In this document: piece after piece, positions 43,336-53,484 of the stretch | Position numbering within the stretch: position 1 is the first letter of the stretch | Layout: each line of letters begins with the position of its first letter | Assembly: GCA_963732775.1 (NCBI GenBank) | Contig: CAVTAR010000004.1 | Coordinates: 248,001 to 312,000, forward strand | Origin: CAVRQM01 sp963732775 | GTDB lineage: Bacteria > Pseudomonadota > Alphaproteobacteria > Acetobacterales > Acetobacteraceae | Length of the DNA stretch: 64,000 bases | Direction of reading: 5' to 3' | Notes under the pieces: generated by a model | Told to the model about the DNA's origin: nothing | Seen by the model: only the letters and a program-made list of their open reading frames with translations | Database searches by the model: none | Translations under genes and position numbers: made by a program

Positions 43336-44182
43336 TCATTCCCCTGCCGCCCCGAGGTCGGGCTTGCGCGACAGGATGAAGGCCTTCGACCACGGCCCCT
43401 GGGTCGCGAAGTCGGTCACGTGCCAGTCCGGGTTCGCTGCCTGCCACTCCGCGAAGGCGCGCCGCTCGCCGAGGAAGGGGTTGCCGCGGGTACTGGAACC
43501 ACTCGTCGAAGATCACGATGCTGCCGTCGCGGAAATACGGGGTGCAGAAGTCGAGCGCCAGCTTGGCCGACGAGTAAAGGTCGGAATCGATGTGCGCGAT
43601 GGCGATTTTCTGCAGCCCGATCCGTGCGGCCGTCTCGGGCGTCAGCGTCTGGTCGTAGAAGCCGGGCACCGTGATCACCTTCGACAGGTCGACGCCGGCC
43701 GCCGTCATGTTGCCGAGGAACTCGGCCTCGCTGCAGGCGTACGAGCCCGGCTGGAACGATGGGTAGAACGAGTCGACAGCGCTCTGGTCGCCGGGGATGC
43801 CGGCGAAGGAGTCGAAGGCGACGAACCGCATGTGCTCCCAGATCTGGTCGATGTTGCGGTTCATCACCGCTCGCTCGGCTTCCTTGTCCGGCCCGAGGCC
43901 CGCGTTCCAAAAGCCGCTGCGGAACTCGTGGAGCACGTGGCGGACGGTGTAGTAGACGTTGTGGAAGGTGTGGCCGCGATAGACGCCGAACTCCAGGTAC
44001 CAGCCCTCCCACCAGGCGACCATGAGGCTCTTGTAGAAGATCGAGTCACGGTCGAGCGGCGGCGCCGCGGGGGCCTGCGCCACGGGCGGTTCGGGCTCGC
44101 TGCGCGTGACGGCCGCCGCGGGGGGGGGAGCGATCGCGCGGGCCAGTCGTTCTCGCAGCCAGAGGAACATCGCTCGCACCAC
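43336..44182 (-). CDS. TylF/MycF-type O-methyltransferase, one frameshift
   Basis: About 281 aa. The start is GTG 44182 or ATG 44170. Family motifs are present: YLEFGVYRGHTFHNVYYTVR, RFVAFDSFAGIPGD, IAIAHIDSDLYSSAKLALDF and SIVIFDEWFQY. One extra C near 43491 breaks the frame after that point; without it the end reads FILSRKPDLGAAGE. The TylF family methylates sugar hydroxyls, often in natural-product or surface-glycan synthesis. It is divergent from the sarcosine oxidase operon. Confidence 0.82.
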
Positions 44183-44286
44183 TCCCTGCCTGGTCGCAGT
44201 GAGCGCATCCGGCTGGCGGCTGTCAAAGGCGCTCGGCGGTCGCGCGCCCCTTTCCGGCCGTCCGGTCGCGCGATACTCTGCGCGCC

Positions 44287-45558
44287 GTGGGACACCAGCG
44301 CTTCTCGATCCTCTCCGTGCTCCGCGAGGGCTTGCGCCACCAGTCCGGCTGGGGCCCGATGTGGCGCGACCCCTCGCCCCGGATGCACTACGACGTGGTC
44401 ATCGTCGGCGGCGGCGGGCATGGCCTGGCCACCGCCTACTACCTCGCCAAGGAGCACGGCATGACCAATGTCGCCGTGCTCGAGAAGGGCTGGATCGGCT
44501 CCGGCAATGCCGGGCGCAACACCACCATCATCCGCTCCAACTACCTGCTCGCCCGGCAATCATCCCGTTCTACGAGCACTCGATGAAGCTGTGGGAGGGG
44601 CTGGAGCAGGACATCAACTACAACGCCATGGTCAGCCAGCGCGGCGTGCTGAACCTGTTCCACTCCGACGCGCAGCGCGACGCCTCCGCCCGGCGCGGCA
44701 ACGCCATGCGGCTGCACGGCGTCGACGCGGAGCTGCTGGACCGCGAGCAGGTGCGCCGGATGGTGCCGCACTCGATTTCGAGCAACGCGCGCTTCCCGAT
44801 CCAGGGCGGCCTGCTGCAGCGCCGCGGCGGCACCGCGCGCCACGACGCGGTCGCCTGGGGCTACGCGCGCGCCGCGGATCGGCGCGGCGTCGACATCATG
44901 CAGAACTGCGAGGTCACCGGCATCCGCGTCGAGGCCGGACGGGTCGCGCGGCGTGGAGACGACGCGCGGCTACATCGGCGCCGAGCAAGGTGGGCCTGGC
45001 GGTGGCCGGCAATTCCGCGCGCGTCGCGGCAATGGCCGGGCATGCGCGCTGCCGATCGAGAGCCACGTGCTGCAGGCGTTCGTGAGCGAGGGCGTCAAGC
45101 CGCTGATCGACCGCGTGGTGACCTTCGGCGCCGGGCATTTCTACATCAGCCAGTCCGACAAGGGCGGGCTGGTGTTCGGCGGCGACATCGACGGCTACAA
45201 CTCCTATGCCCAGCGCGGCAACCTGCCGATCGATCGAGGACGTGATGCGAGGGCGGCATGGCGCTGATGCCCGAGCATCGGCCGGCTGCGGCTGCTGCGT
45301 CACTGGGGCGGCATGATGGACATGTCGATGGACGGCTCGCCCGATCATCGACCGCACGCCGGTCGAGGGCCTCTATCTCAACTGCCGGCTGGTGCTATGG
45401 CGGCTTCAAGGCGACGCCGGCCTCCGGCTGGTGCTTCGCGCACCTGATCGCGACCGGCGACGCCGCACCCGGTGGCGAGCGCCTACCGGCTCGACCGCTT
45501 CGCGACCGGCGCCGTGCTCGACGAGGCCGGCACCGGCGCGCAGCCGAACCTGCACTGA
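44287..45558 (+). CDS. soxB: Sarcosine oxidase beta subunit, many frameshifts
   Basis: About 420 aa from GTG 44287. The N-terminus is intact: FSILSVLREGLRHQSGWGP, the FAD-binding VVIVGGGGHGLATAYYLA and GWIGSGNAGRNTTIIRSNYL. Later blocks are clear but in different frames (MKLWEGLEQDINYNAMVSQR, ESHVLQAFVSEGVKPLIDRV, SQSDKGGLVFGGDIDGYNSY), ending in YRLDRFATGAVLDEAG at 45558. Breaks lie near 44551, 44563, 44949, 44985, 45042, 45233, 45270, 45342, 45388 and 45463. The heterotetrameric enzyme oxidises sarcosine to glycine with formaldehyde transferred to THF. First gene of soxBDAG. Confidence 0.88.
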
Positions 45559-45566
45559 GGCTGCGC

Positions 45567-45842
45567 ATGCGCATCCCTGTCCGCATTGCGGCGAGCGCGA
45601 CAGCCGAGGAGTTCAGCCTATCGCGGCGACGCCGCGCCGCGCCGCCCGCGCGACGGCGGTGGCGCACCGCACGCCGGAATGGTCGGCGACTATGTCTACC
45701 TGCGCGACAACCCGGCCGGGCCGCAACGGGAGCTCTGGTATCACGGCGGCGGCTGCCGTCCTGGCTCGTGGTCACGCGCGACACGCGCACGCACGCGATG
45801 ATGGGCGCCGAGTTTGCTCGCAACGTCGCGGGAGCGCGCTGA
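45567..45842 (+). CDS. soxD: Sarcosine oxidase delta subunit, frameshifted
   Basis: About 91 aa. Start ATG 45567. The zinc-binding segment CPHCGERDSR is visible one frame away from the ATG (a base missing near 45580), followed by FSYRGDAAPRRP, VYLRDNPAGPQRELWYH, and a terminal WLVVTRDTRTHAMMGAEFAR. All elements are in the usual SoxD order. Its stop overlaps the soxA start (TGATG). SoxD is the small zinc subunit of the cytoplasmic heterotetramer. Confidence 0.8.
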   Translation: MRIPVRIAASATAEEFSLSRRRRAAPPARRRWRTARRNGRRLCLPARQPGRAATGALVSRRRLPSWLVVTRDTRTHAMMGAEFARNVAGAR

Positions 45843-48800
45843 TGGACGCGATAACGCCCGCCGCCGCGTTGCGCGGGCCGGCGGGACAGCCGTTCCGCCT
45901 GCCCGCGGGCGGCCTGGTCGACCGCGCGACGCCGCTACCGTTCAGCTTCGACGGCCGCGCCTATGCGCGGTCTCGCCGGCGACACGCTGGCCTCGGCGCT
46001 GCTCGCCAACGGCGTGCGGCTGGTCGGCCGCTCGTTCAAGTACCACCGCCCGCGCGGCATCCTGTCGGCCGGGTCGGAGGAGCCGAACGCGCTGGTCGAG
46101 CTGCGCACCGGCGCGCGGCGCGAGCCCAACACGCGCGCCACCATGGTCGAGCTGTACGACGGGCTGGCCGCGCGCAGCCAGAACCGCTTGCCCGTCGCTG
46201 CGGTTCGATCTGATGGCGGTGAACCAGCTGGCTGGCGCCGTTCCTGGCCGCCGGCTTCTACTACAAGACCTTCATGTGGCCGGCCGCGTTCTGGGAGAAG
46301 GTCTACGAGCCGCTGATCCGCCGCGCCGCCGGCCTCGGCCGTGCCGCCGGTCTGGCCGACCCCGACCGCTACGAGAAGGCCACGGCGTTCTGCGACGTGC
46401 TGGTGATCGGCGCCGGCCCCGCCGGGCTGATGGCGGCGCTGGCCGCCGGCCGGGCCGGGGCGCGCGTCATCCTGTGCGACGAGGATTTCGCGCTCGGCGG
46501 CCGGCTGCTGACGGAGCGGCGAAGATCGACGGCCAGCCCGGCGCCGAGTGGGCCGCGACCGTCGCGGCCGAACTCGCGAGCCTGCCCGAGGTGCGCGTGC
46601 TGACGCCGCACGACCGTCGTTCGGCGTCTACGACGGCGGCACCTACGGCGCGGTCGAGCGGGTGACCGACCACTGGCCGCGCCCGACCCGCATCAGCCGC
46701 GCCAGCGCCTCTGGCGGATCGTGGCCAGGCGCTGCGTGCTGGCGACCGGGCGCGATCGAGCGGCCGCTGGTGTTCGGCGGCAACGACCGGCCCGGCGTGA
46801 TGCTGGCCGGCGCGGTGCGCGCCTACGTCAACCGCTTCGGCGTCGCTGCCGGCCGCCGCGCCGTGGTGTTCACCAACAACGACGACGCGGCGGCGCACCG
46901 CGCACGACCTGGCCGCCGCCGGCATCGCGGTCGCGGCCATCGTCGACCCCCGTCCCGAGCCGAGCGAGGCGATGCGTGCCGCCGCCGAGCGCAGCGGCGC
47001 GGCACTGCTGTCGGCCAGCGTGGTGCGCGACGCGCTCGGCCGCCACGCGGTGGGCGGCGTCACCGTCGCCGACGCCGGCGGCACGGAGCGCACGCTCGAC
47101 TGCGACATCGTGGCGATGTCCGGCGGCTGGAACCCGTCGCTGCACCTGACCACCCACCTGGGCGGCCGGCCGGTGTGGGACGACGCGATCGCCGCCTTCG
47201 TGCCCGGCGGGCTGCCGCCCGGCATGGCGGTGGCGGGCGCGGCCGGGGGCGCGTTCGCGCTGGCCGACGGCCTCGCCGCCGGCATCCGCGAGGGCGCCGC
47301 GCGCCGCCGAGGCGTGCGGCTTCCACCCGAGCCTGCCGAACGGGCCGGCCGTCGAGCCCGAGACGGTGGCGATCACCCGCTCTGGCACGTGCGCGGCGCC
47401 ATGGGCAAGGCGTTCGTCGACTTCCAGAACGACGTGACCGCCGCCGACGTCGCGCTCGCCCATCGCGAGGGGTTCCGCTCGGTCGAGCAACTCAAGCGCT
47501 ACACCACGCTCGGCATGGCGACCGACCAGGGCAAGACCGCCAACGTCAACGGCATCGGCCTGATGGCGGAGATGACCGGCCGCACCGTCCCCGGCGTCGG
47601 CACCACCACGTTCGCGGCCGCCCTACACGCCGGTCGCCATCGGCGCCTTCGCCGGCCATCATCGGGGGCGCGACTTCCGCCCGACCCGGCTCACGCCCGC
47701 GCACGCCTGGGCGCGCGAGCAGGGCGCGGTGTTCATCGAGGCCGGCCTGTGGCTGCGCGCGCAGCTGCTTCCCGCGCGCCGGCGAGAGGACTGGCTCGCC
47801 GCCTGCATCCGCGAGGCGATCGCCGTGCGCGAGCGCGTCGGCCTGTGCGACGTCTCCACGCTCGGCAAGATCGAGGTGCAGGGCCCCGACGCGGCGGCGT
47901 TCCTCGACCGCGTCTATGCCAACACCTATCTCCTCGCTGCCGGTCGGCCGGGTCCGCTACGGCATCATGCTGCGCGAGGACGGGTTCGTGTTCGACGACG
48001 GCACCACCGCGCGCCTCGACCCGGAGCGCTTCGTCATGACCACCACCACGGCCAACGCCGTCGCGGTGTTCCAGCACATGGAGTTCTGCCGGCAGGTGCT
48101 GTTGCCCGGAGCTCGACGTGCAGCATCGTCTCGGTGACGGAGCAATGGGCCCAGTTCGCGGTCGCCGGGCCGCTCTCCCGCGCCGTGCTGAGCGAGGTCG
48201 TGGACGCGCCGTTCGACCTCTCGGACGCGGCGTTCCCCTACATGGCGGCGGCCGAGACGTCCGTCTGCGGCGGCACGCGGGCGCGGCTGTTCCGCATCTC
48301 GTTCTCGGGCGAGCTGGCCTACGAGGTCGCCGTGCCGTCGCGCCACGGCGACGCACTCGCGCGCGCGCTGATGCGGGCAGGGGCGGCGCACGGCATCGTG
48401 CCATACGGTCTCGAGGCGCTGAACGTGATGCGCATCGAGAAGGGGCACGTGGCCGGCGGCGAGACTCAACGGCCAGACCACGGCGCACGACCTGCGGCTC
48501 GGCCGGATGATGTCGACCAAGAAGGACTTCATCGGCCGCGCCATGGCGGCGCGCCCGTTCCTGACCGACCCCGCCCGGCCCACCCTGGTCGGATTGCGGC
48601 CGGTCGGCCGGGGTCGGAGGCTGCATGCCGGCGCCCACCTGCTGCCGCAGGGCGTGGCGGCCGAGGCGCGGCACGACCAGGGGCATGTCACGTCGGTGGC
48701 ATTCTCGCCCGCGCTCGGCGAGTGGGTGGCGCTCGGGCTGCTGGCGCACGGGCCGGCGCGGCTGGGCGAGCTGGTGCGCGCGTGGGACCCGGTGCGCGCC

Positions 48801-48869
48801 GGTGACGTCACGGTCCGGGTGGTGGAGCCGGTCTTCGTCGATTCGGCGGGAGCGCTGCTGCGTGGCTGA
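45842..48869 (+). CDS. soxA: Sarcosine oxidase alpha subunit, many frameshifts
   Basis: About 1000 aa from ATG 45842. The N-terminal ferredoxin-like region (GDTLASALLANGVRLVGRSF, KYHRPRGILS) is followed by a Rossmann domain (DVLVIGAGPAGLMAALAAGR), a large FAD/NAD section (LVFGGNDRPGVMLAGAVRAY, IVAMSGGWNPSLHL) and a C-terminal GcvT-like folate domain (RVGLCDVSTLGKIEVQGPDA, ALNVMRIEKGHVAGG, SVAFSPALGEWVALGLL). Breaks near 45967, 46190, 46235, 46515, 46615, 46705, 46900, 47300, 47640, 47950, 48110, 48465 split it, but every block is in order. The total length fits the family. It overlaps soxG by 8 bases. Confidence 0.88.
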
Positions 48870-49464
48870 GGCAGGGCTCGCGGCGCGTGGCGCGTTCGCG
48901 GAGTCGCTGCCGGCCGGCCGGCTTGGGCGGCTGTCGGGCCCCCCGGGCGTATTCGCGCGCGAGGTCGAGGTGGCCGGGGCGGCAGCGCTGCTGGGCGCGG
49001 CCGGCGATGCCGGCAGTCTGGCAGAGCCGCTGCGCGCGCTGGGCATCGACCTGCCGCCGCCGCGTCGCTGGACCGCTGGCGGAACCGCGGGGGAAGGCTG
49101 GCAGGCGCTGTCGGTCGGTCCTGACCGCTGGCTCGTGCTCGGGCCGCCCGATGCCGCCCGGCGGCTCAGCGAGCAGGTGGGCGCGGGATGCGTGGTCGAC
49201 CAGTCCGACGCGCGCGCCGTGCTGTCCCTGCGCGGCCCGGCAGTGCGCGAGGTGCTGTCGCGCATTCTGGCGATCGACCTGCACCCGCGCGCCTTCCGAC
49301 CCGGCGACGTGGCGGTGACGCTGGCCGGGCATCTCGGCTGCGTGCTCTGGCAATTGGACGAGGCACCGGAGTACCGCCTCGCCGTGGCGCGCAGCTACGC
49401 GGCCAGCCTGGCGCGCTGGCTGCTGGAGACGGCCACCGCGTTCGGGCTGGTAGTGGAGGGGTAG
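48862..49464 (+). CDS. soxG: Sarcosine oxidase gamma subunit
   Basis: A 200-aa protein from GTG 48862, intact. SoxG is a small GcvT-related subunit; here WQALSVGPDRWLVLGP, DQSDARAVLSLRGPAVREVL, IDLHPRAFRPGDVAVTLAGH and LARSYAASLARWLLE-like segments are present. It overlaps the end of soxA. A strong hairpin follows its stop. Unlike the other sox genes it has no frameshift. Confidence 0.9.
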   Translation: MAEAGLAARGAFAESLPAGRLGRLSGPPGVFAREVEVAGAAALLGAAGDAGSLAEPLRALGIDLPPPRRWTAGGTAGEGWQALSVGPDRWLVLGPPDAARRLSEQVGAGCVVDQSDARAVLSLRGPAVREVLSRILAIDLHPRAFRPGDVAVTLAGHLGCVLWQLDEAPEYRLAVARSYAASLARWLLETATAFGLVVEG

Positions 49465-49466
49465 CA

Positions 49467-49491
49467 GCCCCTCACCGCTCCGGTGAGGGGC
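49467..49491. terminator. Bidirectional hairpin between soxG and the DUF336 gene
   Basis: GCCCCTCACCG paired with CGGTGAGGGGC, an 11-base perfect stem with a 3-base loop (CTC), immediately after soxG and before the convergent stop at 49501. No U-run follows, so the termination strength is uncertain. Confidence 0.6.
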
Positions 49492-49500
49492 CGTAACCGG

Positions 49501-50211
49501 TCAATGCGACGGGATGCTGGCGATCTGGCTGGGCGTCAGGTCGGTGGGAAAGCAGTGCGGCTGCTGGAAGCCGGACGGGGTCGAGCCGGCCGGGGTATAG
49601 ATGATGTTGTCGTCGCCCGAGGCGCTCACGCCGCCCGGAATGCCATCGAGGCCGGCGAGCTTGCGCATCCGGTAGGCGATCGAGTGGTCGGCGCAGGACG
49701 AGTCGCCGCTGACGCCGAGGCCGCCGATCACGTTGTGGTTGGCATCGAACAGCCCGACGCCGCCGCCGAAGGTGATGATGCCGCCGGGCACCTCGCCGAT
49801 CCCGGAGCCCTGCGGCAGGTCGCGGGGCGCGAACGGATTGGAGTTGTTCAGGCCGTAGAGTGACCCGCCGGGCTGGGTCGGCGCGTACAGGTTCGTGGTC
49901 GACAGCGCGAGGGCCGAGTTGTTGAAGTCGTTCGCAGTGCTCGCCTTGGCGATGGCGATAGCGCGGCTGCCCGGCCAGGCGTCGCCGGTCACGATGACCG
50001 AGCAGAGGTGCCCCCTGCGGTCGATCACCGCCGACCACATGCGGTTCGGCTTGAAGATGCCGCCATTGGCATCGGACAGGTTGACGACGACGGAGAGCTG
50101 CGCCTGCACGTGGGCCACGGTGCTGGCCGAGATTTCGCAGGTGGCCGCCTGCGCCGAGACGGCGGACGCGGCTGTTGCGGTCAGCGCGAGCGCTGCAATG
50201 AGGGTTCGCAT
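49501..50211 (-). CDS. Secreted GlcG/HbpS-family (DUF336) protein
   Basis: A 236-aa protein. ATG 50211 has the ribosome site AAGGAG. Residues 1-22 are a signal peptide (LIAALALTATAASAVSAQA). The DUF336 fold is seen in WSAVIDRRGHLCSVIVTGDA, AIAIAKASTANDFNN, GIGEVPGGIITFGGGVGLFD and VIGGLGVSGDSSCADH. Members bind haem or small organics; this one has a long C-terminal extension ending in SQIASIPSH. It probably acts in the periplasm. Role unknown. Confidence 0.82.
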   Translation of the reverse strand: MRTLIAALALTATAASAVSAQAATCEISASTVAHVQAQLSVVVNLSDANGGIFKPNRMWSAVIDRRGHLCSVIVTGDAWPGSRAIAIAKASTANDFNNSALALSTTNLYAPTQPGGSLYGLNNSNPFAPRDLPQGSGIGEVPGGIITFGGGVGLFDANHNVIGGLGVSGDSSCADHSIAYRMRKLAGLDGIPGGVSASGDDNIIYTPAGSTPSGFQQPHCFPTDLTPSQIASIPSH

Positions 50212-50300
50212 GAGACTCCTTGTCCGCGCCCGCGGGCGCGTGCGTTTCTGAAGGGACAACGTCACCGCCGGCGACAGTTCGCAACGAGCCGGCCGTGGAA

Positions 50301-50328
50301 CGTGTACGCTCCGGCACGCAGGAGTCAA
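50301..50328 (-). promoter_or_regulatory. Likely promoter of the DUF336 gene
   Basis: On the minus strand, TTGACT (50328-50323), a 16-base spacer and TACACG (50306-50301), 90 bases before the ATG at 50211. The surrounding 50324-50375 is the most AT-rich stretch of this gap. Confidence 0.4.
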
Positions 50329-50430
50329 TCGAAACGGTTGTTACTGTCACAAAAATCCGTGATCGTCATGACAACGGGCGAGGGCTCGCCCCGGTGCTTC
50401 GGAAACGAACCAATTGGGCGGCCGGCAGGC

Positions 50431-51546
50431 TCAGCCCAGGCGCTGGCCCGTCTGCGGGTCGAACACCACGGCGCGGGCCAGGTCGAAGGCGAACGGGATG
50501 CGGGCACCCGGCCGTACGTCGGCGTCGCCGCGCATCCGCGCGATCACCTCGCGCCCGGCGGCGTGGGTGACGACGTAGGTGTCCGACCCCGCCGGCTCCA
50601 CCACGTCCACGCGTGCGTCGATGACCTCGACGAGGGCGGAGTGCCGGTCCGCCCCGTCGGGGTCGGTGATCGCCTCGGGACGGATGCCCAGGATCACCTC
50701 GCGATCCGGTTCGAGCCGTGTCGTCACCACGCTCGACGGGATGCGCAACGTGATCGCCGCCTCGTTCTCGCGCGCGAGTTCGAGGCGCATGGCCCCGTTG
50801 GCGGCCACCACGCGGGCGCGCAGCAGGTTCATCGACGGCGAGCCCATGAACTCGGCCACGAACAGGTTGTCCGGTCGCGCATACACCTCGGCCGGCGTGC
50901 CGACCTGTTGCAACGACCCGTCCTTCAGCACCGCGATCTTGGTCGCCAGGGTCATCGCCTCGATCTGGTCGTGAGTGACATAGACGATGGTGGTGCCGGT
51001 ATTCTGGTGCAGCTTCTTGATCTCGGTGCGCATGTCCACGCGCAGCTTCGCGTCGAGGTTCGACAGCGGCTCGTCGAACAGGAACACCCGGGGGTCGCGC
51101 ACCAGGGCGCGACCCATCGCGACACGCTGCCGCTGCCCGCCGGAGAGCTGGCTCGGCTTGCGGCCCAGCAGGTGGTCGATCTGCAGCAGCTTGGCCACCC
51201 GCGCCACCGCCGCGTCGCGCTCCGGCCTGGCGACGCCGCGCATCTCCATGCCGAAGGCGATGTTCCCGCCCACCGTCATGTTCGGGTAGAGCGCGTAGGA
51301 CTGGAACACCATGGCAATGTCGCGCTGCGAGGGGCGCAACTCGTTCACCCGCTTGCCCTCGATGCGGATTTCGCCGTCGCTCACTGTGTCGAGCCCGGCG
51401 ATCGCGTTCAGCAGCGTCGACTTGCCGCAGCCGGACGGGCCCACCAGCACGAGGAAGCCACCGCGGTCCAGGTCGAGGTCGATGCCCTTCAGCACGTCGA
51501 GCTTGCCGAAGCGCTTGCGCAGCCCCGCGATTTCCAGGAATGCCAT
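50431..51546 (-). CDS. ABC transporter ATP-binding protein (UgpC/MalK-like)
   Basis: A 371-aa ATPase from ATG 51546. Walker A GPSGCGKST near residue 37, Q-loop FQSYALYPNMTVGGNIAFG, signature LSGGQRQRVAMGRAL, Walker B VFLFDEPLSNLD, switch YVTHDQ. A C-terminal TOBE/OB-fold region follows (FMGSPSMNLLRARV, GIRPEAITD). It energises the two permeases upstream in the same operon. This type serves sugars, polyols or glycerol-3-phosphate, and it may power several importers. Confidence 0.93.
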   Translation of the reverse strand: MAFLEIAGLRKRFGKLDVLKGIDLDLDRGGFLVLVGPSGCGKSTLLNAIAGLDTVSDGEIRIEGKRVNELRPSQRDIAMVFQSYALYPNMTVGGNIAFGMEMRGVARPERDAAVARVAKLLQIDHLLGRKPSQLSGGQRQRVAMGRALVRDPRVFLFDEPLSNLDAKLRVDMRTEIKKLHQNTGTTIVYVTHDQIEAMTLATKIAVLKDGSLQQVGTPAEVYARPDNLFVAEFMGSPSMNLLRARVVAANGAMRLELARENEAAITLRIPSSVVTTRLEPDREVILGIRPEAITDPDGADRHSALVEVIDARVDVVEPAGSDTYVVTHAAGREVIARMRGDADVRPGARIPFAFDLARAVVFDPQTGQRLG

Positions 51547-51554
51547 GCTTCGGC

Positions 51555-52442
51555 TCAGCCCTTCACCGCGCCAGCCATCAGGCCGCGCACGAAATAGCGT
51601 CCGGCGACAATGTAGACGAGCAGCGTCGGCGCCGCCGCGATCAGCGCGGCCGCCATGTCGACGTTGTACTCCTTTACCCCGGTGGACGTGTTCACCAGGT
51701 TGTTCAGCGCTACCGTCATCGGCACGCCGTCGCCGGAGGTGAACGAGGAGCCGAACAGGAAGTCGTTCCAAATGTTGGTGAACTGGAAGATGACCGTCAC
51801 GATCGCGATCGGCCCCGAGGCCGGCAGCAGGATGCGGCGGAAGATGGCGAAGAACCCGGCCCCATCGATCTGCGCCGCGCGCACCAGCTCCGACGGGAAC
51901 GCCTCGTAGTAGTTCCGAAAGAACAGCGTGGTGAAGCCCAGGCCGTAGACGACGTGGACCAGCACCAGCCCGGCAATCGAGTTGCCGAGGCCGAGCATCC
52001 CCAACACGCGGGCGACCGGGATCAGCACCGCCTGGAACGGGATGAAGCAGGCGAACAGCATCAGGGCGAACACCAGCCGGTGGCCCGGGAAGCGCCACTT
52101 CGTCAGCACGTAGCCGTTGGCCGCGCCCAGGATGGTGGAGATGGCGACGGCCGGCACCACCATGGCGAGGGAGTTGCCGAAATAGCCCTTGATCCCCTCG
52201 CAGGTGAGGCCGACGCAGGCCCGGCCCCAGGCGTCGAGCCAGGGTGCGACCGTCGGGTGCGCCGGCCAGGCGAGCATGTTGCCGTCGCGAATTTCGTCGA
52301 GCGACTTGAACGACGTCACCAGCATCACGAACAGCGGCATCAGGAACACCACCGCGAACAGCAGCAGCAGCCCGTAGATGACGAAGCTCGTGGTGCGTCC
52401 GCCGCCCAGCGGACGCGCCGCACCGGCCGCAGCCGCGGTCAC
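51555..52442 (-). CDS. ABC transporter permease (MalG/UgpE-like)
   Basis: A 295-aa permease from GTG 52442, overlapping the upstream permease stop by 4 bases. Six hydrophobic segments are visible, starting with FVIYGLLLLFAVVFLMPLFV. The EAA loop reads ELVRAAQIDGAGFFAIFRRI with LPASGPIAIV after it, and the conserved TNIWNDFLFG block follows. The second transmembrane subunit of the importer. Confidence 0.92.
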   Translation of the reverse strand: MTAAAAGAARPLGGGRTTSFVIYGLLLLFAVVFLMPLFVMLVTSFKSLDEIRDGNMLAWPAHPTVAPWLDAWGRACVGLTCEGIKGYFGNSLAMVVPAVAISTILGAANGYVLTKWRFPGHRLVFALMLFACFIPFQAVLIPVARVLGMLGLGNSIAGLVLVHVVYGLGFTTLFFRNYYEAFPSELVRAAQIDGAGFFAIFRRILLPASGPIAIVTVIFQFTNIWNDFLFGSSFTSGDGVPMTVALNNLVNTSTGVKEYNVDMAAALIAAAPTLLVYIVAGRYFVRGLMAGAVKG

Positions 52443-53365
52443 GCCGGGCGCTCCCGCAGCTCGGAATAGAGATAGGGGACGATGATGGCGGCGATGGTCA
52501 TGAGCATGATCACCGCGCTGGCCGCGCCCACCGACATCTGGTTGCGGGTGAAGGTGTAGGAATACATGAAGGTCGACGGCAGCTCGGTGGCGTTGCCCGG
52601 TCCGCCGCCAGTCAGCGCGATCACCAGGTCGTACGACTTGATGGCCATGTGCGCGAGCACGATGAACGCCGACAGGAACACCGGGCGTAGCATCGGGATG
52701 ATGATGCGCCGGTAGGTACGCACGCCGGAGGCGCCGTCGATCTGGGCCGCCTTGATGATCTCGCCGTCGATGCCGCGCAGCCCCGCCAAGAACATCGCCA
52801 TGCAGAAGCCGGTCGCCTGCCAGGCGCCGGCGATCACCACGGTGTAGATGGCGAAGTCGGGGTTGACCAGCCAGTCGAAATGAAAGCTCGTCCAGCCCCA
52901 GGCGTGCATGGTGCGCTCGAGCCCGAGGCCGGGGTTGAGGAACCATTTCCAAGCCGTCCCGGTGACGATGAACGACACCGCCATGGGATACAGGTAGATC
53001 GGCCGCAGCACGCCCTCGCCACGGATGCGCTGGTCCAGCAGGATGGCGAGCGTGAGGCCGAGCGAGATGCAGATGCCGATGTAGAGCACGCCGAAGATGG
53101 CGATGTTCTGCAACGCCTTCCACCAGTTCGGCTGCGCGAACAGGCGGTGGTAGGAGTCGAACCCGGTCAGCCGGTACACCGGCATCATGTGCGAGCTGGT
53201 GAGCGACAGGTAGATCGTCCACAGGATGAAGCCGTAGACGAACAGCAGGATGATGGCGAACGACGGGGCGAGGACCAGGCGGGGCAGCCAGTCCTGCAGC
53301 ACCTCGCGCGCGTGCGGGCGTTCGCGCGGGATGGCCTGTGGGTCGATGGTGATGCTGCTGGACAT
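52439..53365 (-). CDS. ABC transporter permease (MalF/UgpA-like)
   Basis: A 308-aa permease from ATG 53365. Hydrophobic segments begin at LVLAPSFAIILLFVYGFILW. The EAA loop is EIIKAAQIDGASGVRTYRRI with IPMLRPVFLS following. ALTGGGPGNATELPSTFMY is the family's late periplasmic loop. It pairs with the MalG-like protein. The gene follows the binding protein, but a large inverted repeat at 53393-53476 lies between them. Confidence 0.93.
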   Translation of the reverse strand: MSSSITIDPQAIPRERPHAREVLQDWLPRLVLAPSFAIILLFVYGFILWTIYLSLTSSHMMPVYRLTGFDSYHRLFAQPNWWKALQNIAIFGVLYIGICISLGLTLAILLDQRIRGEGVLRPIYLYPMAVSFIVTGTAWKWFLNPGLGLERTMHAWGWTSFHFDWLVNPDFAIYTVVIAGAWQATGFCMAMFLAGLRGIDGEIIKAAQIDGASGVRTYRRIIIPMLRPVFLSAFIVLAHMAIKSYDLVIALTGGGPGNATELPSTFMYSYTFTRNQMSVGAASAVIMLMTIAAIIVPYLYSELRERPA

Positions 53366-53392
53366 GGCTGGCCGCCTCGTGTGCTCGAAGCG

Positions 53393-53476
53393 CCCTCACC
53401 CCGGCCCTCTCCCGCAAGCGCGGGAGAGGGTGCAGACTCCCTCTCCCGCGCTTGCGGGAGAGGGCCGGGGTGAGGG
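53393..53476. repeat. Perfect 38-base inverted repeat (REP/BIME-like)
   Basis: Left arm 53393-53430 and right arm 53439-53476 are exact reverse complements; 8 bases separate them. Each arm contains its own smaller palindrome (CTCTCCCGC... GCGGGAGAG) and the CCCTCACCCCGGCC tail found also at 12679-12710. In RNA this can fold into a very stable stem. It lies between the binding-protein gene and the first permease gene of one operon. Confidence 0.95.
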
Positions 53477-53484
53477 CCTTGCCT

